Shown piece by piece: positions 27,542-35,326 of a DNA stretch of 64,000 nt. The stretch is from Chitinophaga sp. GbtcB8. GTDB lineage: Bacteria > Bacteroidota > Bacteroidia > Chitinophagales > Chitinophagaceae. The position numbers and the translations under genes were made by a program. Where the stretch lies: assembly GCF_019091455.1 (NCBI RefSeq), contig NZ_JAGXJN010000034.1:1-64000 (forward strand). The letters are read 5' to 3'. Each line of letters begins with the position of its first letter. Position 1 is the stretch's first letter. The notes below the pieces were generated by a model, which saw nothing but the letters and a program-made list of their open reading frames with translations, was not told where the DNA came from and made no database searches.

Positions 27542-29439
27542 TATAATTTCTCCATCCAACGGTTATACCATAACTGGAACACCAGTATATTCCACAGCTT
27601 CTGGTGGCTTACCTTACCACCGCTAATGTATTTTTCCATGAGCTGCTGCACATGCGGCGCATTAAACAAGCCGCTTTTGGCCAACCTTTCAGGGGCCAGG
27701 TAATATTGCATCTGCTCTTTCAGCTCATCCCGGAACCATTCCTGCAAAGGTGCAATGAACGGGCGTTTGGGGCGGTCCATTAAAGACTGCGGAATGTATT
27801 TATGTACAATGGTCTTCAAAATGTACTTGTTCACATTATCCTTTACCTTCAGCGACTGCGGCACCTGCGCCAGGAACTCCACCAGGCGGTGGTCCAGCAT
27901 AGGCTCACGGCCTTCAATGCTCACGCTCATGGTAGCACGGTCTACCTTCACCAGGTTATTATCTACCAGGAAGGTTTTGTAATCAATGGCCAGCAGCTTA
28001 TTCAGCGGGTCATTGATATTAGTGAGCTCCCCATTCAGGTCAAAGTTGGTCCTGTACTTTTCAGGCTTTACCTGCATGTAGTGGTGCACCTCGCTTTCCG
28101 TGAGGTACTGGCTGATATATTTCAGCGCATACTGCGGCTGGCCGGCGCCCCATATCAGCTTCATTTTCTCATAGCGGGAGGCGAAGTTGTATTTCTTATT
28201 AAAGTATGGGATCAGCTCAGGATTCATCAACCCCATGGTATGGCTTAATACGCCCTGCAATCTTTTGGAAAAGCGGGTATAACGCAGGGACTGATTGAAC
28301 TTATTATAGCCGGCAAACAGCTCATCGCCGCCATCGGCGCTCAGCGCTACTTTTACCTGTTTGCTGGCCAGCTTACTTACCAGGGTAGTTGGTACAGTGG
28401 AATTATCGGCAAACGGCTCGTCATAAATTTCAGGCAGCTGCTCCAGTATTTCCAGCGCATCCTTGGGGCCTACAATCCATTCTGTATGGTCGGTGCCCAG
28501 GTGGCGGGCAATCTTTTTTGCTTCCTGCGATTCATCGAATGCGCGCTCCTTATACCCGATGGTAAAGGTTTTGATACGGCTGCCGGAGCCGGCTTGTATA
28601 ATAGCGGCCACGCTGGCGCTGTCATACCCGCCGCTCAGGAACACGCCTACCGGCACATCAGCTACCATGCGGTAGTTGTAAGCGCTTTTCATGAGCGCTT
28701 CTGTATGCTGGATCACCTCATGCTGGGAAAGGCCAGTTAGCGGCTGGTTATAGGCATCCAGCACATTCCAGTACGCCCGCTCCTGCAGCTCCTGCCGGTT
28801 TAAACGGATGGTGAGCAGGTGGCCGGGTTTCAGCTTACGCGTTTCCTGGTAAATGGTATAAGGGGTGGGTATGTAGCTGTATTGCAGGAACAGGGATACG
28901 CTGTTCACATCTATCTCCTTTTTGAACTGCGGATGCTCGCACAACGCTTTCAGCTCTGAGGCAAATAACAGACGGGCGCCATCCCAATAGTAATAAAGGG
29001 GTTTTACGCCGGCGCGGTCGCGGCACAAAACTACCTCATCCTGCTGGCGGTCAAAGATCACAAAGGCAAACATACCAATGCAACGGTCCAGCACGCGCTC
29101 TTTCCAGGCATCGTACCCTTTTAGCAGCACTTCGGTATCAGAACCGGAATGGAAGCTGTAACCCAGCTTTTCCAGCTCTTTCTTTATTTCCTTGAAGTTG
29201 TATATTTCCCCGTTGAAGATGATGGAGTAATGTTTGAAGTGCATAGGCTGGTGTCCGCCGCTGGAAAGGTCCAGGATAGACAAGCGGCGTTGTCCGAAAC
29301 CAATGCCGGCTGCTGCATGTTCAAAAACTTCATAGCCGGAGTCATTGGGGCCACGGTGCTGCATTGCATCTGTCATGCGCTGCAAAATGTCTGTTCCGGA
29401 TTTTTTGGAAAAATCAATAAACCCTGCGATACCACACAT
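27541..29439 (-). CDS. asnB: asparagine synthase (glutamine-hydrolysing)-type amidotransferase
   Basis: A 632-residue enzyme with an N-terminal class II glutamine amidotransferase domain (catalytic Cys2 in MCGIAGF) and a C-terminal ATP-pyrophosphatase synthetase domain (PP-loop VFLSGGYDSASV; later SADGGDELFAGY and DNNLVKVDRATMSVSIEGREP split across that region). Enzymes of this class inside polysaccharide operons often amidate uronic acids or other carboxyl groups of the glycan; that role is inferred from position, and free asparagine synthesis is the alternative. It sits between GT2 and GT4 genes of the minus-strand EPS operon. Confidence 0.92.
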   Translation of the reverse strand: MCGIAGFIDFSKKSGTDILQRMTDAMQHRGPNDSGYEVFEHAAAGIGFGQRRLSILDLSSGGHQPMHFKHYSIIFNGEIYNFKEIKKELEKLGYSFHSGSDTEVLLKGYDAWKERVLDRCIGMFAFVIFDRQQDEVVLCRDRAGVKPLYYYWDGARLLFASELKALCEHPQFKKEIDVNSVSLFLQYSYIPTPYTIYQETRKLKPGHLLTIRLNRQELQERAYWNVLDAYNQPLTGLSQHEVIQHTEALMKSAYNYRMVADVPVGVFLSGGYDSASVAAIIQAGSGSRIKTFTIGYKERAFDESQEAKKIARHLGTDHTEWIVGPKDALEILEQLPEIYDEPFADNSTVPTTLVSKLASKQVKVALSADGGDELFAGYNKFNQSLRYTRFSKRLQGVLSHTMGLMNPELIPYFNKKYNFASRYEKMKLIWGAGQPQYALKYISQYLTESEVHHYMQVKPEKYRTNFDLNGELTNINDPLNKLLAIDYKTFLVDNNLVKVDRATMSVSIEGREPMLDHRLVEFLAQVPQSLKVKDNVNKYILKTIVHKYIPQSLMDRPKRPFIAPLQEWFRDELKEQMQYYLAPERLAKSGLFNAPHVQQLMEKYISGGKVSHQKLWNILVFQLWYNRWMEKL

Positions 29440-29476
29440 AGTTGTTCAGTGTTACGGTTAGTGTTCGGCGAAATGT

Positions 29477-29493
29477 GAATTAATAATTAATTC
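29477..29493. repeat. GAATTAAT palindrome at a stop codon
   Basis: A perfect 8-bp inverted repeat around one central base reaches into the stop codon of the GT2 gene. The word is the same as in the 17675-17833 block. Confidence 0.55.
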
Positions 29494-30406
29494 AGAGTTC
29501 GTATCTCAAGTTCTTCATGTTCCAGGCAATACCTCTCCAGAATGCTTTCAGGTGCGTTGCTTCGCGCTTCAGCAGGAACTGGAGGGTGTTTTTTGGTACA
29601 GTCAAAAAAATGAAATAAAGTAAAAATACCAGGCGGGCCGGCAATTGTACATTGCGGCGCATGAACAGGATCCTGTTCCTGGTGATGTAATATGTTTTCA
29701 ACGGGCTGTTCTTACCCGTTGTCATAGATTCTTTGTGGTAGATCAGCGATTTGTACTGGTAGTAGATCTTATATCCTTTGCGGCGGAACTGCTCGCACCA
29801 GTCAAATTCTTCATAATACAAAAAGTACACTTCCGGCATGAGGCCTACTTTTGCCAGCGCCTCACGGCTGATCATCATAGCGCCGCCATGTGCATAGGGA
29901 GTGGCTTTGATGGCGTCATACTGACCCAGGTCCGGTTCATGGCAGCCTATCATGCTGTTACGGCCGGTGAACATATCAACGGCATGGTAACCGGCATATT
30001 CAATGGTACCCTTATGAAAGAAGTAATGGAATTTGGGGCTGGCCACCCCTGCATCCGGGAACTGTGTAAATACTTCCAGCAGTCCTTCTATTAAGCCTTC
30101 CGTAAATTCGGTATCATTATTTACCAGGAACAGGTAAGAGCCTTGTGCTGCCTGTATGCCCAGGTTATTGCCGCCGGCAAAACCGCGGTTCTCCTGGCTA
30201 CGGATCACTTTCACTGAAGGGTACTGTGTATTAATAATGCCGGAAGGATCTTCCTGAGAGGCATTATCTACCACAATTACCTCCAGCCGGGGGTAGCTGA
30301 TCTTTTGCAGGGAGTCCAGCAGCTCACAGGTCACCTTTGTATTGTTATAATTAACAGTGATGACGGATACCAAGGGATAATATGTTGGTCTACTTGCTGA
30401 CAACAT
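29492..30406 (-). CDS. glycosyltransferase family 2 (rhamnosyltransferase-like)
   Basis: A 304-residue GT-A enzyme. Motifs: VSVITVNYNNTKVTCELLDSL, IVVDNASQ, GGNNLGIQAA, FLVNNDTEF (DxD-equivalent region), YAHGGAMMISREAL and a late EEFDWCEQFRRKGYKIYY. This subgroup resembles rhamnosyl- or related deoxyhexosyl-transferases; the sugar is not determined. A short hydrophobic segment near the C-terminus (about 265-285) suggests peripheral or single-pass membrane attachment. It overlaps the preceding GT2 gene by 17 bp, which supports co-translation. Confidence 0.9.
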   Translation of the reverse strand: MLSASRPTYYPLVSVITVNYNNTKVTCELLDSLQKISYPRLEVIVVDNASQEDPSGIINTQYPSVKVIRSQENRGFAGGNNLGIQAAQGSYLFLVNNDTEFTEGLIEGLLEVFTQFPDAGVASPKFHYFFHKGTIEYAGYHAVDMFTGRNSMIGCHEPDLGQYDAIKATPYAHGGAMMISREALAKVGLMPEVYFLYYEEFDWCEQFRRKGYKIYYQYKSLIYHKESMTTGKNSPLKTYYITRNRILFMRRNVQLPARLVFLLYFIFLTVPKNTLQFLLKREATHLKAFWRGIAWNMKNLRYEL

Positions 30407-31601
30407 CTAATAAGGGATTATCTATACCGGTTTTAGTGTGTTTGGTGTGAATGAACCGGTTATTGGCACCTTTCAGGCGGAACAGCAGCGAACCCATTAT
30501 GAAAATGGCGCGCGGCATACCCAGCAGGGCAGAAAACAGGTATTTACGGAAAAACAGCACCGGTACAGGAAGTAACAAGCTGATACAGTTACATACCCAC
30601 AGCGCTACCCACCAAACGGCGGGCAGCAGCAGGTAATGGTGTAAAAGAATATAGAACACTGTAATGACCGTAACGGATGCCAGCAGTAACAGGCGTGGCA
30701 TTAAAAGGTTCTGGCAAACCGCCAGGTTAAAATAATCCACATTGCCACGGAACAGCTGCTGCCAGCCTTTTTTCCAGTACTGGCGCAAATACACCAGCTG
30801 ACTGGATAACCAGCGGCGGCGCTGATTTTCAAATGCCTCAGGCTGCTCTACTTTCTCGTCAAATACCTGCGCATCTTCCAGGTAATAAATGGCATGGCCC
30901 TTTGATACCACCATTAACTGCAGCACTTTATCAAACCCGCCAATAGCCTCAATTTCCTGCATTATACCTTTAATGAGCGGATAATGAAAGGCCATGCCGC
31001 TACCGATAACTGAGGATGAAAGGCCTAAGGCATTTGCCCCCTTGCGGTACAGGTGGTTTGCAATGATCTCATTGGCTGCATCCAGTACGGCAAAAGGCGT
31101 ATTTAAGTTCTTAGCTACTCTTTGTGTTTGTATGGCATACTCCCCGTTTTGGAAAGCGCTGTTCACCTTTAACAGGAAATCAGGCGTGAGTATGTTATCT
31201 GCATCGCAGATCAGCGCCAGGTCATAGGCATCTTCCGGCAGCTGTGCAAATGCAGCGTTAAGGGATTTGGCCTTGGTGCTTTTCTCGAACGACACCGGCA
31301 TAACGGTAGCGCCTGCACGGCTTAGCTGCGTTAAGGTATCAGGCTGCAGGGAATCGGCTATCACTACCACTTCATACATACCGGCGGGATAGTTGAGCCG
31401 GGCATAACTTTCTACCGTAGACAGGATAATGCTATCTTCTTTATAAGCAGGGATCAGTATGGCCACACGGGCATAAAGACCTGCTTCCGGGGGCGGCATA
31501 GTTTTTTTACGCTGCAACCGTCCTGCTACAGAGAGTACCAGGTTAAATAAAATGCATCCGGCTAAGTAGGAAAATAAAATTACTTCAATAACGGCTATCA
31601 T
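30390..31601 (-). CDS. membrane-bound glycosyltransferase family 2 with QRRRW motif
   Basis: A 403-residue inner-membrane enzyme: one N-terminal transmembrane segment (about 3-22), a cytoplasmic GT-A domain (VAILIPAYKED; VVIADSLQ; ICDADN; VIGSGMAFHY; LEDAQVFDEKVEQPEAFENQ region) and several C-terminal membrane segments (about 290-385). The QRRRW sequence (about 253-257) matches the Q-x-x-R-W signature of processive synthases such as cellulose and hyaluronan synthase, so this enzyme may be processive or add a membrane-proximal sugar. Its ATG overlaps the upstream sugar-transferase stop as TAATG. Confidence 0.9.
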   Translation of the reverse strand: MIAVIEVILFSYLAGCILFNLVLSVAGRLQRKKTMPPPEAGLYARVAILIPAYKEDSIILSTVESYARLNYPAGMYEVVVIADSLQPDTLTQLSRAGATVMPVSFEKSTKAKSLNAAFAQLPEDAYDLALICDADNILTPDFLLKVNSAFQNGEYAIQTQRVAKNLNTPFAVLDAANEIIANHLYRKGANALGLSSSVIGSGMAFHYPLIKGIMQEIEAIGGFDKVLQLMVVSKGHAIYYLEDAQVFDEKVEQPEAFENQRRRWLSSQLVYLRQYWKKGWQQLFRGNVDYFNLAVCQNLLMPRLLLLASVTVITVFYILLHHYLLLPAVWWVALWVCNCISLLLPVPVLFFRKYLFSALLGMPRAIFIMGSLLFRLKGANNRFIHTKHTKTGIDNPLLDVVSK

Positions 31602-32761
31602 TATACGTTATCTTTTTGTACCATAGCGAACGGCGTATTCACCATCAGCCACATATCATATACAAACGAATGTTTGTTTGCATAGTTAATATCCAGGCTG
31701 ATACGCTCTTCCACTGACATATCTTTTTTACCGCGTTTGCTGATCTGCCACAGGCCGGTGATGCCTGCAGGCGCCAGGAAACGTTCTGCCCACGCATCGG
31801 TAGTTAAGGACGCTGCTTCATATAAAGGCAGCGGGCGGTTACCTACCAGTGACATATCCCCTACCAGCACGTTAAACAGCTGCGGCAGCTCGTCGAGGCT
31901 GGTGTTCCGCAAAAATTTACCAAGGCGGGTGATCCGGGGATCATTGGAGAACTTCAGGAATACGGGGCCATTTTCATTAGTGTTATACTGGTTCCGGTCC
32001 TTTAACAGCTGCAGCTGTTTGTCTGCATTCTGTACCATGGTCCTGAACTTATGAAAACGGAACATGCGGTAGTTCTTACCTGCCCGGGGGGAGGAATAGA
32101 ATACCGGTCCTTTGGATTCCAGCCTGATGAGTATGGCTATGAGCAGGAACACGGGGGCCAGCAGCACCAGTAAGGCGCCAGCCACTGCTACGTCGAAAAT
32201 ACGTTTCAGCAGGTGGTTGATATGTTTGCCGGAAGTAGCCACGATAGATGTTTCGGGCGTTTTGTCGGCAAACAGGTGCATGCGTTTGAACTTGCTTACG
32301 AAGTTCACTTTTTCTGCCAGGCGGCTAACCAGGCATTCCCGTGTAATGATCTCGTCAATAAAGTTGTGTTTTTTAACTAATGATTTCAGGGGCGCAGACA
32401 ATTGATCTGTGTACAGGAAGAACGGGATGGCGCTGAGCACCTGGTGCTCTTCAAAGTACGCTTCCCAGTTTGCCAGATCTGTTTCGTAAGAACTGTTAAA
32501 ACGGTAAATGATCACCGCCGGTATTTTGCGATACACGTTCAGCAGCTGGTCTATGGCCTGCTGTGCATCTTCAATGTGCTCTGCTACGAGGTACTTGAAG
32601 TTGGGGGTTTCCTGGGGTACATCCACATAAGAGTGACCAATGAACAACGCGATCTTCTCATCGGTGATTTGCCGGTAGATCGGATTGTGCTGTTTACCAG
32701 TATTGCTACTCCTGACAACAGTGGCAGTCGTTGAAAAACTAGGTGTAATCGTCGTCTCCAT
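31601..32761 (-). CDS. initiating phosphoglycosyl transferase with receiver-like N-domain
   Basis: Bacterial sugar transferase (PF02397) that moves a sugar-1-phosphate to undecaprenyl phosphate, starting repeat-unit synthesis. In 386 residues, about 30-155 form an alpha/beta domain resembling a degenerate response-regulator receiver (KIALFIGHSYVD; PAVIIYRFNS; IPFFLYTDQ) without the acidic pocket or phospho-Asp. A membrane segment (about 190-213, LLKRIFDVAVAGALLVLLAP) and the catalytic domain follow (RMFRFHKFRTM, SLDELPQLFNVLVGDMSLVG, PAGITGLWQISKRG). GPRP of most relatives is GNRP here. The response-regulator gene lies directly upstream. Confidence 0.92.
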   Translation of the reverse strand: METTITPSFSTTATVVRSSNTGKQHNPIYRQITDEKIALFIGHSYVDVPQETPNFKYLVAEHIEDAQQAIDQLLNVYRKIPAVIIYRFNSSYETDLANWEAYFEEHQVLSAIPFFLYTDQLSAPLKSLVKKHNFIDEIITRECLVSRLAEKVNFVSKFKRMHLFADKTPETSIVATSGKHINHLLKRIFDVAVAGALLVLLAPVFLLIAILIRLESKGPVFYSSPRAGKNYRMFRFHKFRTMVQNADKQLQLLKDRNQYNTNENGPVFLKFSNDPRITRLGKFLRNTSLDELPQLFNVLVGDMSLVGNRPLPLYEAASLTTDAWAERFLAPAGITGLWQISKRGKKDMSVEERISLDINYANKHSFVYDMWLMVNTPFAMVQKDNV

Positions 32762-32797
32762 ATTTTATTACAGTTAATAATGGGTAAGGGATTAATC

Positions 32798-33190
32798 TTA
32801 TATCGACACCGTAAGCTGACCGTTCAGCATGTGTGCTACTTTTTCAAGTAACACTACGGGATCAAAGGGCTTTTGCATTACTACCCGTACATTATCAAAA
32901 CGGGCGGCAATTGCAGTTGGCTCTGTATTGAGTACTTCTCCGGAAAGTACCATAACCGGTATATCTTTATAAAGGTAGCTGCCGGACAGGTGTTCCAATA
33001 ATTCCCACCCGTCTATATTAGGCATGTGAAGGTCTGTGATGATCACATCTGCCGCATTCCCCTTCGAAAGCCAGGCCATTGCTTCCAATCCATCCTGGGC
33101 GGTCATTACAGTGTAATGCTTACCAAGGATTGCATCCAACAATAATCTTATTGGCTTGCTGTCGTCTATTATTAAAACTTTCTTTTTCAT
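32798..33190 (-). CDS. stand-alone CheY-like response regulator
   Basis: A 130-residue single receiver domain with no output domain. The acidic pair is Asp9-Asp10, the phosphoacceptor Asp53 (VIITDLHMPNIDGWELL), the switch Ser83 (VMVLSGE) and the conserved Lys107 (MQKPFDP), so it should be phosphorylatable. It is the first gene of the minus-strand EPS operon, 36 bp before the initiating sugar transferase, whose own N-domain looks receiver-like. Regulation of EPS initiation by protein contact is a reasonable inference. No histidine kinase is in the window. Confidence 0.93.
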   Translation of the reverse strand: MKKKVLIIDDSKPIRLLLDAILGKHYTVMTAQDGLEAMAWLSKGNAADVIITDLHMPNIDGWELLEHLSGSYLYKDIPVMVLSGEVLNTEPTAIAARFDNVRVVMQKPFDPVVLLEKVAHMLNGQLTVSI

Positions 33191-33648
33191 TTACTACCTT
33201 CTTTTTCAATAATTCATTGTTAAACCAAACACCTACGTAACAAAACACAGCTGTGCCATAGGCATAAAGAAGGCTTTAAATTGGATGTGGTCAAAGATGA
33301 ACTGAAAATGTACGGTAGTTTTTCAGGGGATATTATGGTCGATTAGAAAAGGATTAACTATACAACTTAGTAGGTCTCCTCAATAAATATTAACTCTAAA
33401 GTACGCATATTTGCCAAATTCGGTGCAACTGTTTTCATAAAGAGAAAATGGAACAATGTCCGAACGGATGTAAAAATATAATACTTGAATCATTCCATAA
33501 TCGATATTTCGTAAACGGTTTGTTTTGGCGGGTGAATGCGTTAAAAATGATGGTAAACGAGTTAAGAAACAAAAATTACTTCAAAAATTTGTTATTATGG
33601 AGCGAAGTACTGTAAATTTATTGCCTCACTTTACCTCGAATCTTCTTC
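33191..33648. other. divergent intergenic region of the EPS locus
   Basis: 458 bp, A/T-rich, between the divergent response-regulator and GT-C genes. It must hold promoters for both strands, but I see no convincing TTTG/TAnnTTTG pair. Short reading frames here look like noise. No terminator or long repeat is visible. Confidence 0.5.
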
Positions 33649-34911
33649 ATGAAAAAACTGCCTGTACCTGCGACTTTATTACTACTATTAGGAGTTACGG
33701 GATACGTGTTCCTGGTGCTGCTTACCATTTACCACAAACAACCACCCCTGTACGACGAGCCCCTTTTTATCCCCAATGTGTACTTATTTGAACAATACGG
33801 GCTTTCAAAAGAGTTCCTGCTTAACATAAATCAACAGGCGCCCGGCCCCTTATACCAGTTTATCCACTACCCGTTGCGTTGCATTACCCATTTGCAAACA
33901 CCGGGTATACGGCTGGTAAATACCGCTTTACTGGGGTTAATGATCCTGGTGCTCACCGCACTGATCACGCGCATACATACTGCCGGCAGGAAGCAGGCCT
34001 TTATACTGGCGCTTACCGTAATGGCCGTACCTATGGTGTGGACGGTTTCCGGTATGGCCTTAACGGAAATACCGCCCATGTTCTTTGCCACCCTGTCTAT
34101 TCTGTTATTATGGTTTGCGCTGCAAAGGCAGGAAAGCGCTTTGCTTGTAAGCCTGTTTATGGCTTTACTGGCAGGGTTTGCGCTGGGCATGGCTATCCTG
34201 GGCCGCTCCCCTTTCCTGATCATGGTGCCGGCAGCCGGCGCCTTGCTGATCAATAATTTCCGCAGCACCGGCCGCTGGCTGCTGCTGATCATTTACTGCA
34301 GCGTGGCATTAGGCATGTGCTTACCGGTATTTTATATATGGAAAGGGCTCACCCCTCCGCAGCAGGCTTTTACTGCTGCAGGCGGGCTGGATGCGGAACA
34401 TGGCATGCTGGCCTTTGCCTATGGCGCGCTGATCACCTTTTTACTGGCGCCGGGCTGGTTCTATTTCAGAAAACGGGTTATACTATATATGCTGGGCGGT
34501 TATGCAGTGCTGCTGCTGCTGAACATAACCCTTGTACGCTGGGAGTATGGCCCGCTAAGTGTAGCCATGGAAAAAATACTACCGGCTGCCCTTATGCAGC
34601 TATACCCTTTTATTATGGCGCCTGCACTGACAGTGGTGGCCATTTACTTTGTAATATGCTCTGCATGGCGGGCCTGGGAACACCGTACAGAACCTTTTTT
34701 CCTGTTCCTTTTAGCCTCAGCTATGCTGATGCTGGCTACCAGCTTTAAGGTTACGCACCTGTTCAGCTCCCGCTATGTAGCGCAGGCAGCGCCCTTCTTT
34801 GTGCTGCTGTTACTGGGGTATGATAAGCTTACTTACAGCAAGGTGTTAAGGACGGTAGCAGGAATGGTAATTGGTCTGTTATCGCTGGAAACATATTTTC
34901 TTTTTCATTAA
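33649..34911 (+). CDS. GT-C-fold membrane glycosyltransferase-like protein
   Basis: A 420-residue inner-membrane protein with about ten hydrophobic segments. The first periplasmic loop has YDEPLFIPN, the acidic pair expected in PMT/ArnT-like GT-C transferases, which use lipid-linked sugar donors. The rest is very hydrophobic (multiple Leu/Ala-rich helices) with no soluble domain. Acceptor and sugar are unknown; it may decorate the EPS unit in the periplasm. The gene is transcribed divergently from the response-regulator operon, and a 415-bp gap separates it from the Wzz/BY-kinase gene. Confidence 0.7.
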   Translation: MKKLPVPATLLLLLGVTGYVFLVLLTIYHKQPPLYDEPLFIPNVYLFEQYGLSKEFLLNINQQAPGPLYQFIHYPLRCITHLQTPGIRLVNTALLGLMILVLTALITRIHTAGRKQAFILALTVMAVPMVWTVSGMALTEIPPMFFATLSILLLWFALQRQESALLVSLFMALLAGFALGMAILGRSPFLIMVPAAGALLINNFRSTGRWLLLIIYCSVALGMCLPVFYIWKGLTPPQQAFTAAGGLDAEHGMLAFAYGALITFLLAPGWFYFRKRVILYMLGGYAVLLLLNITLVRWEYGPLSVAMEKILPAALMQLYPFIMAPALTVVAIYFVICSAWRAWEHRTEPFFLFLLASAMLMLATSFKVTHLFSSRYVAQAAPFFVLLLLGYDKLTYSKVLRTVAGMVIGLLSLETYFLFH

Positions 34912-35326
34912 ATGCTTTAAAAATTAACTATAAAGCCCCGAAAACAAGCTTTCCCTAATTAAAATATCTAATTCACCCAAAAAAATTAGGTAGTTTATGA
35001 TCTGCGGATTAATTTAGCGCTCGAAACCGGGTACGCCTTTAACGTGCTATTTATTACTACAGTATTATGTACTGTTTTTCCCAAAGTGGCACAGGTGTAG
35101 CAAATCTTATCTTTCTTTCGCCTTATCCTAACACAAAAACCACACGTAGTACGGCTATAAACCGATCGCTACTTTCTTATTTACCATTCCTTTGAATTTC
35201 TGGTTGCATGACTACATGCGTCATGTTCATGCATTTAACTAAACGGGTATCGTATGATTTGCCGCAGGGGTCCGGGTTTTGCCGGATTTTTTAAGGTGGC
35301 ATAATTGATAAAAAATAATAATTGAT
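34912..35326 (+). promoter_or_regulatory. structured leader of the EPS copolymerase gene
   Basis: No gene in this 415-bp gap. It holds a CCTAATT/AATTAGG stem near 34954-34990, an A/T-rich terminator-like hairpin at 35059-35079 (6-bp stem plus T-run), a TATCTTTC -7-like box at 35108-35115, an ATGCATGA/TCATGCA stem at 35205-35233 and a second terminator-like hairpin at 35271-35292. Confidence 0.5.
35271..35292 (+). terminator. terminator-like hairpin 34 bp before the EPS copolymerase ATG
   Basis: TCCGG (35271-35275) and CCGGA (35282-35286) close a 6-nt loop and are followed by six T. It lies between the likely promoter region and the start codon at 35327, so it could act as an attenuator. Confidence 0.55.

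Noticed and set aside
33525..33791. An 88-residue frame upstream of and overlapping the GT-C gene
   Set aside because: Its end overlaps the GT-C gene in another frame, it has no motif, and its N-terminal part is in A/T-rich intergenic sequence.
34912..35326. JUMPstart/ops element for RfaH-type control of EPS genes
   Set aside because: I looked for GGCGGTAGC-like sequence in the leader and did not find it.
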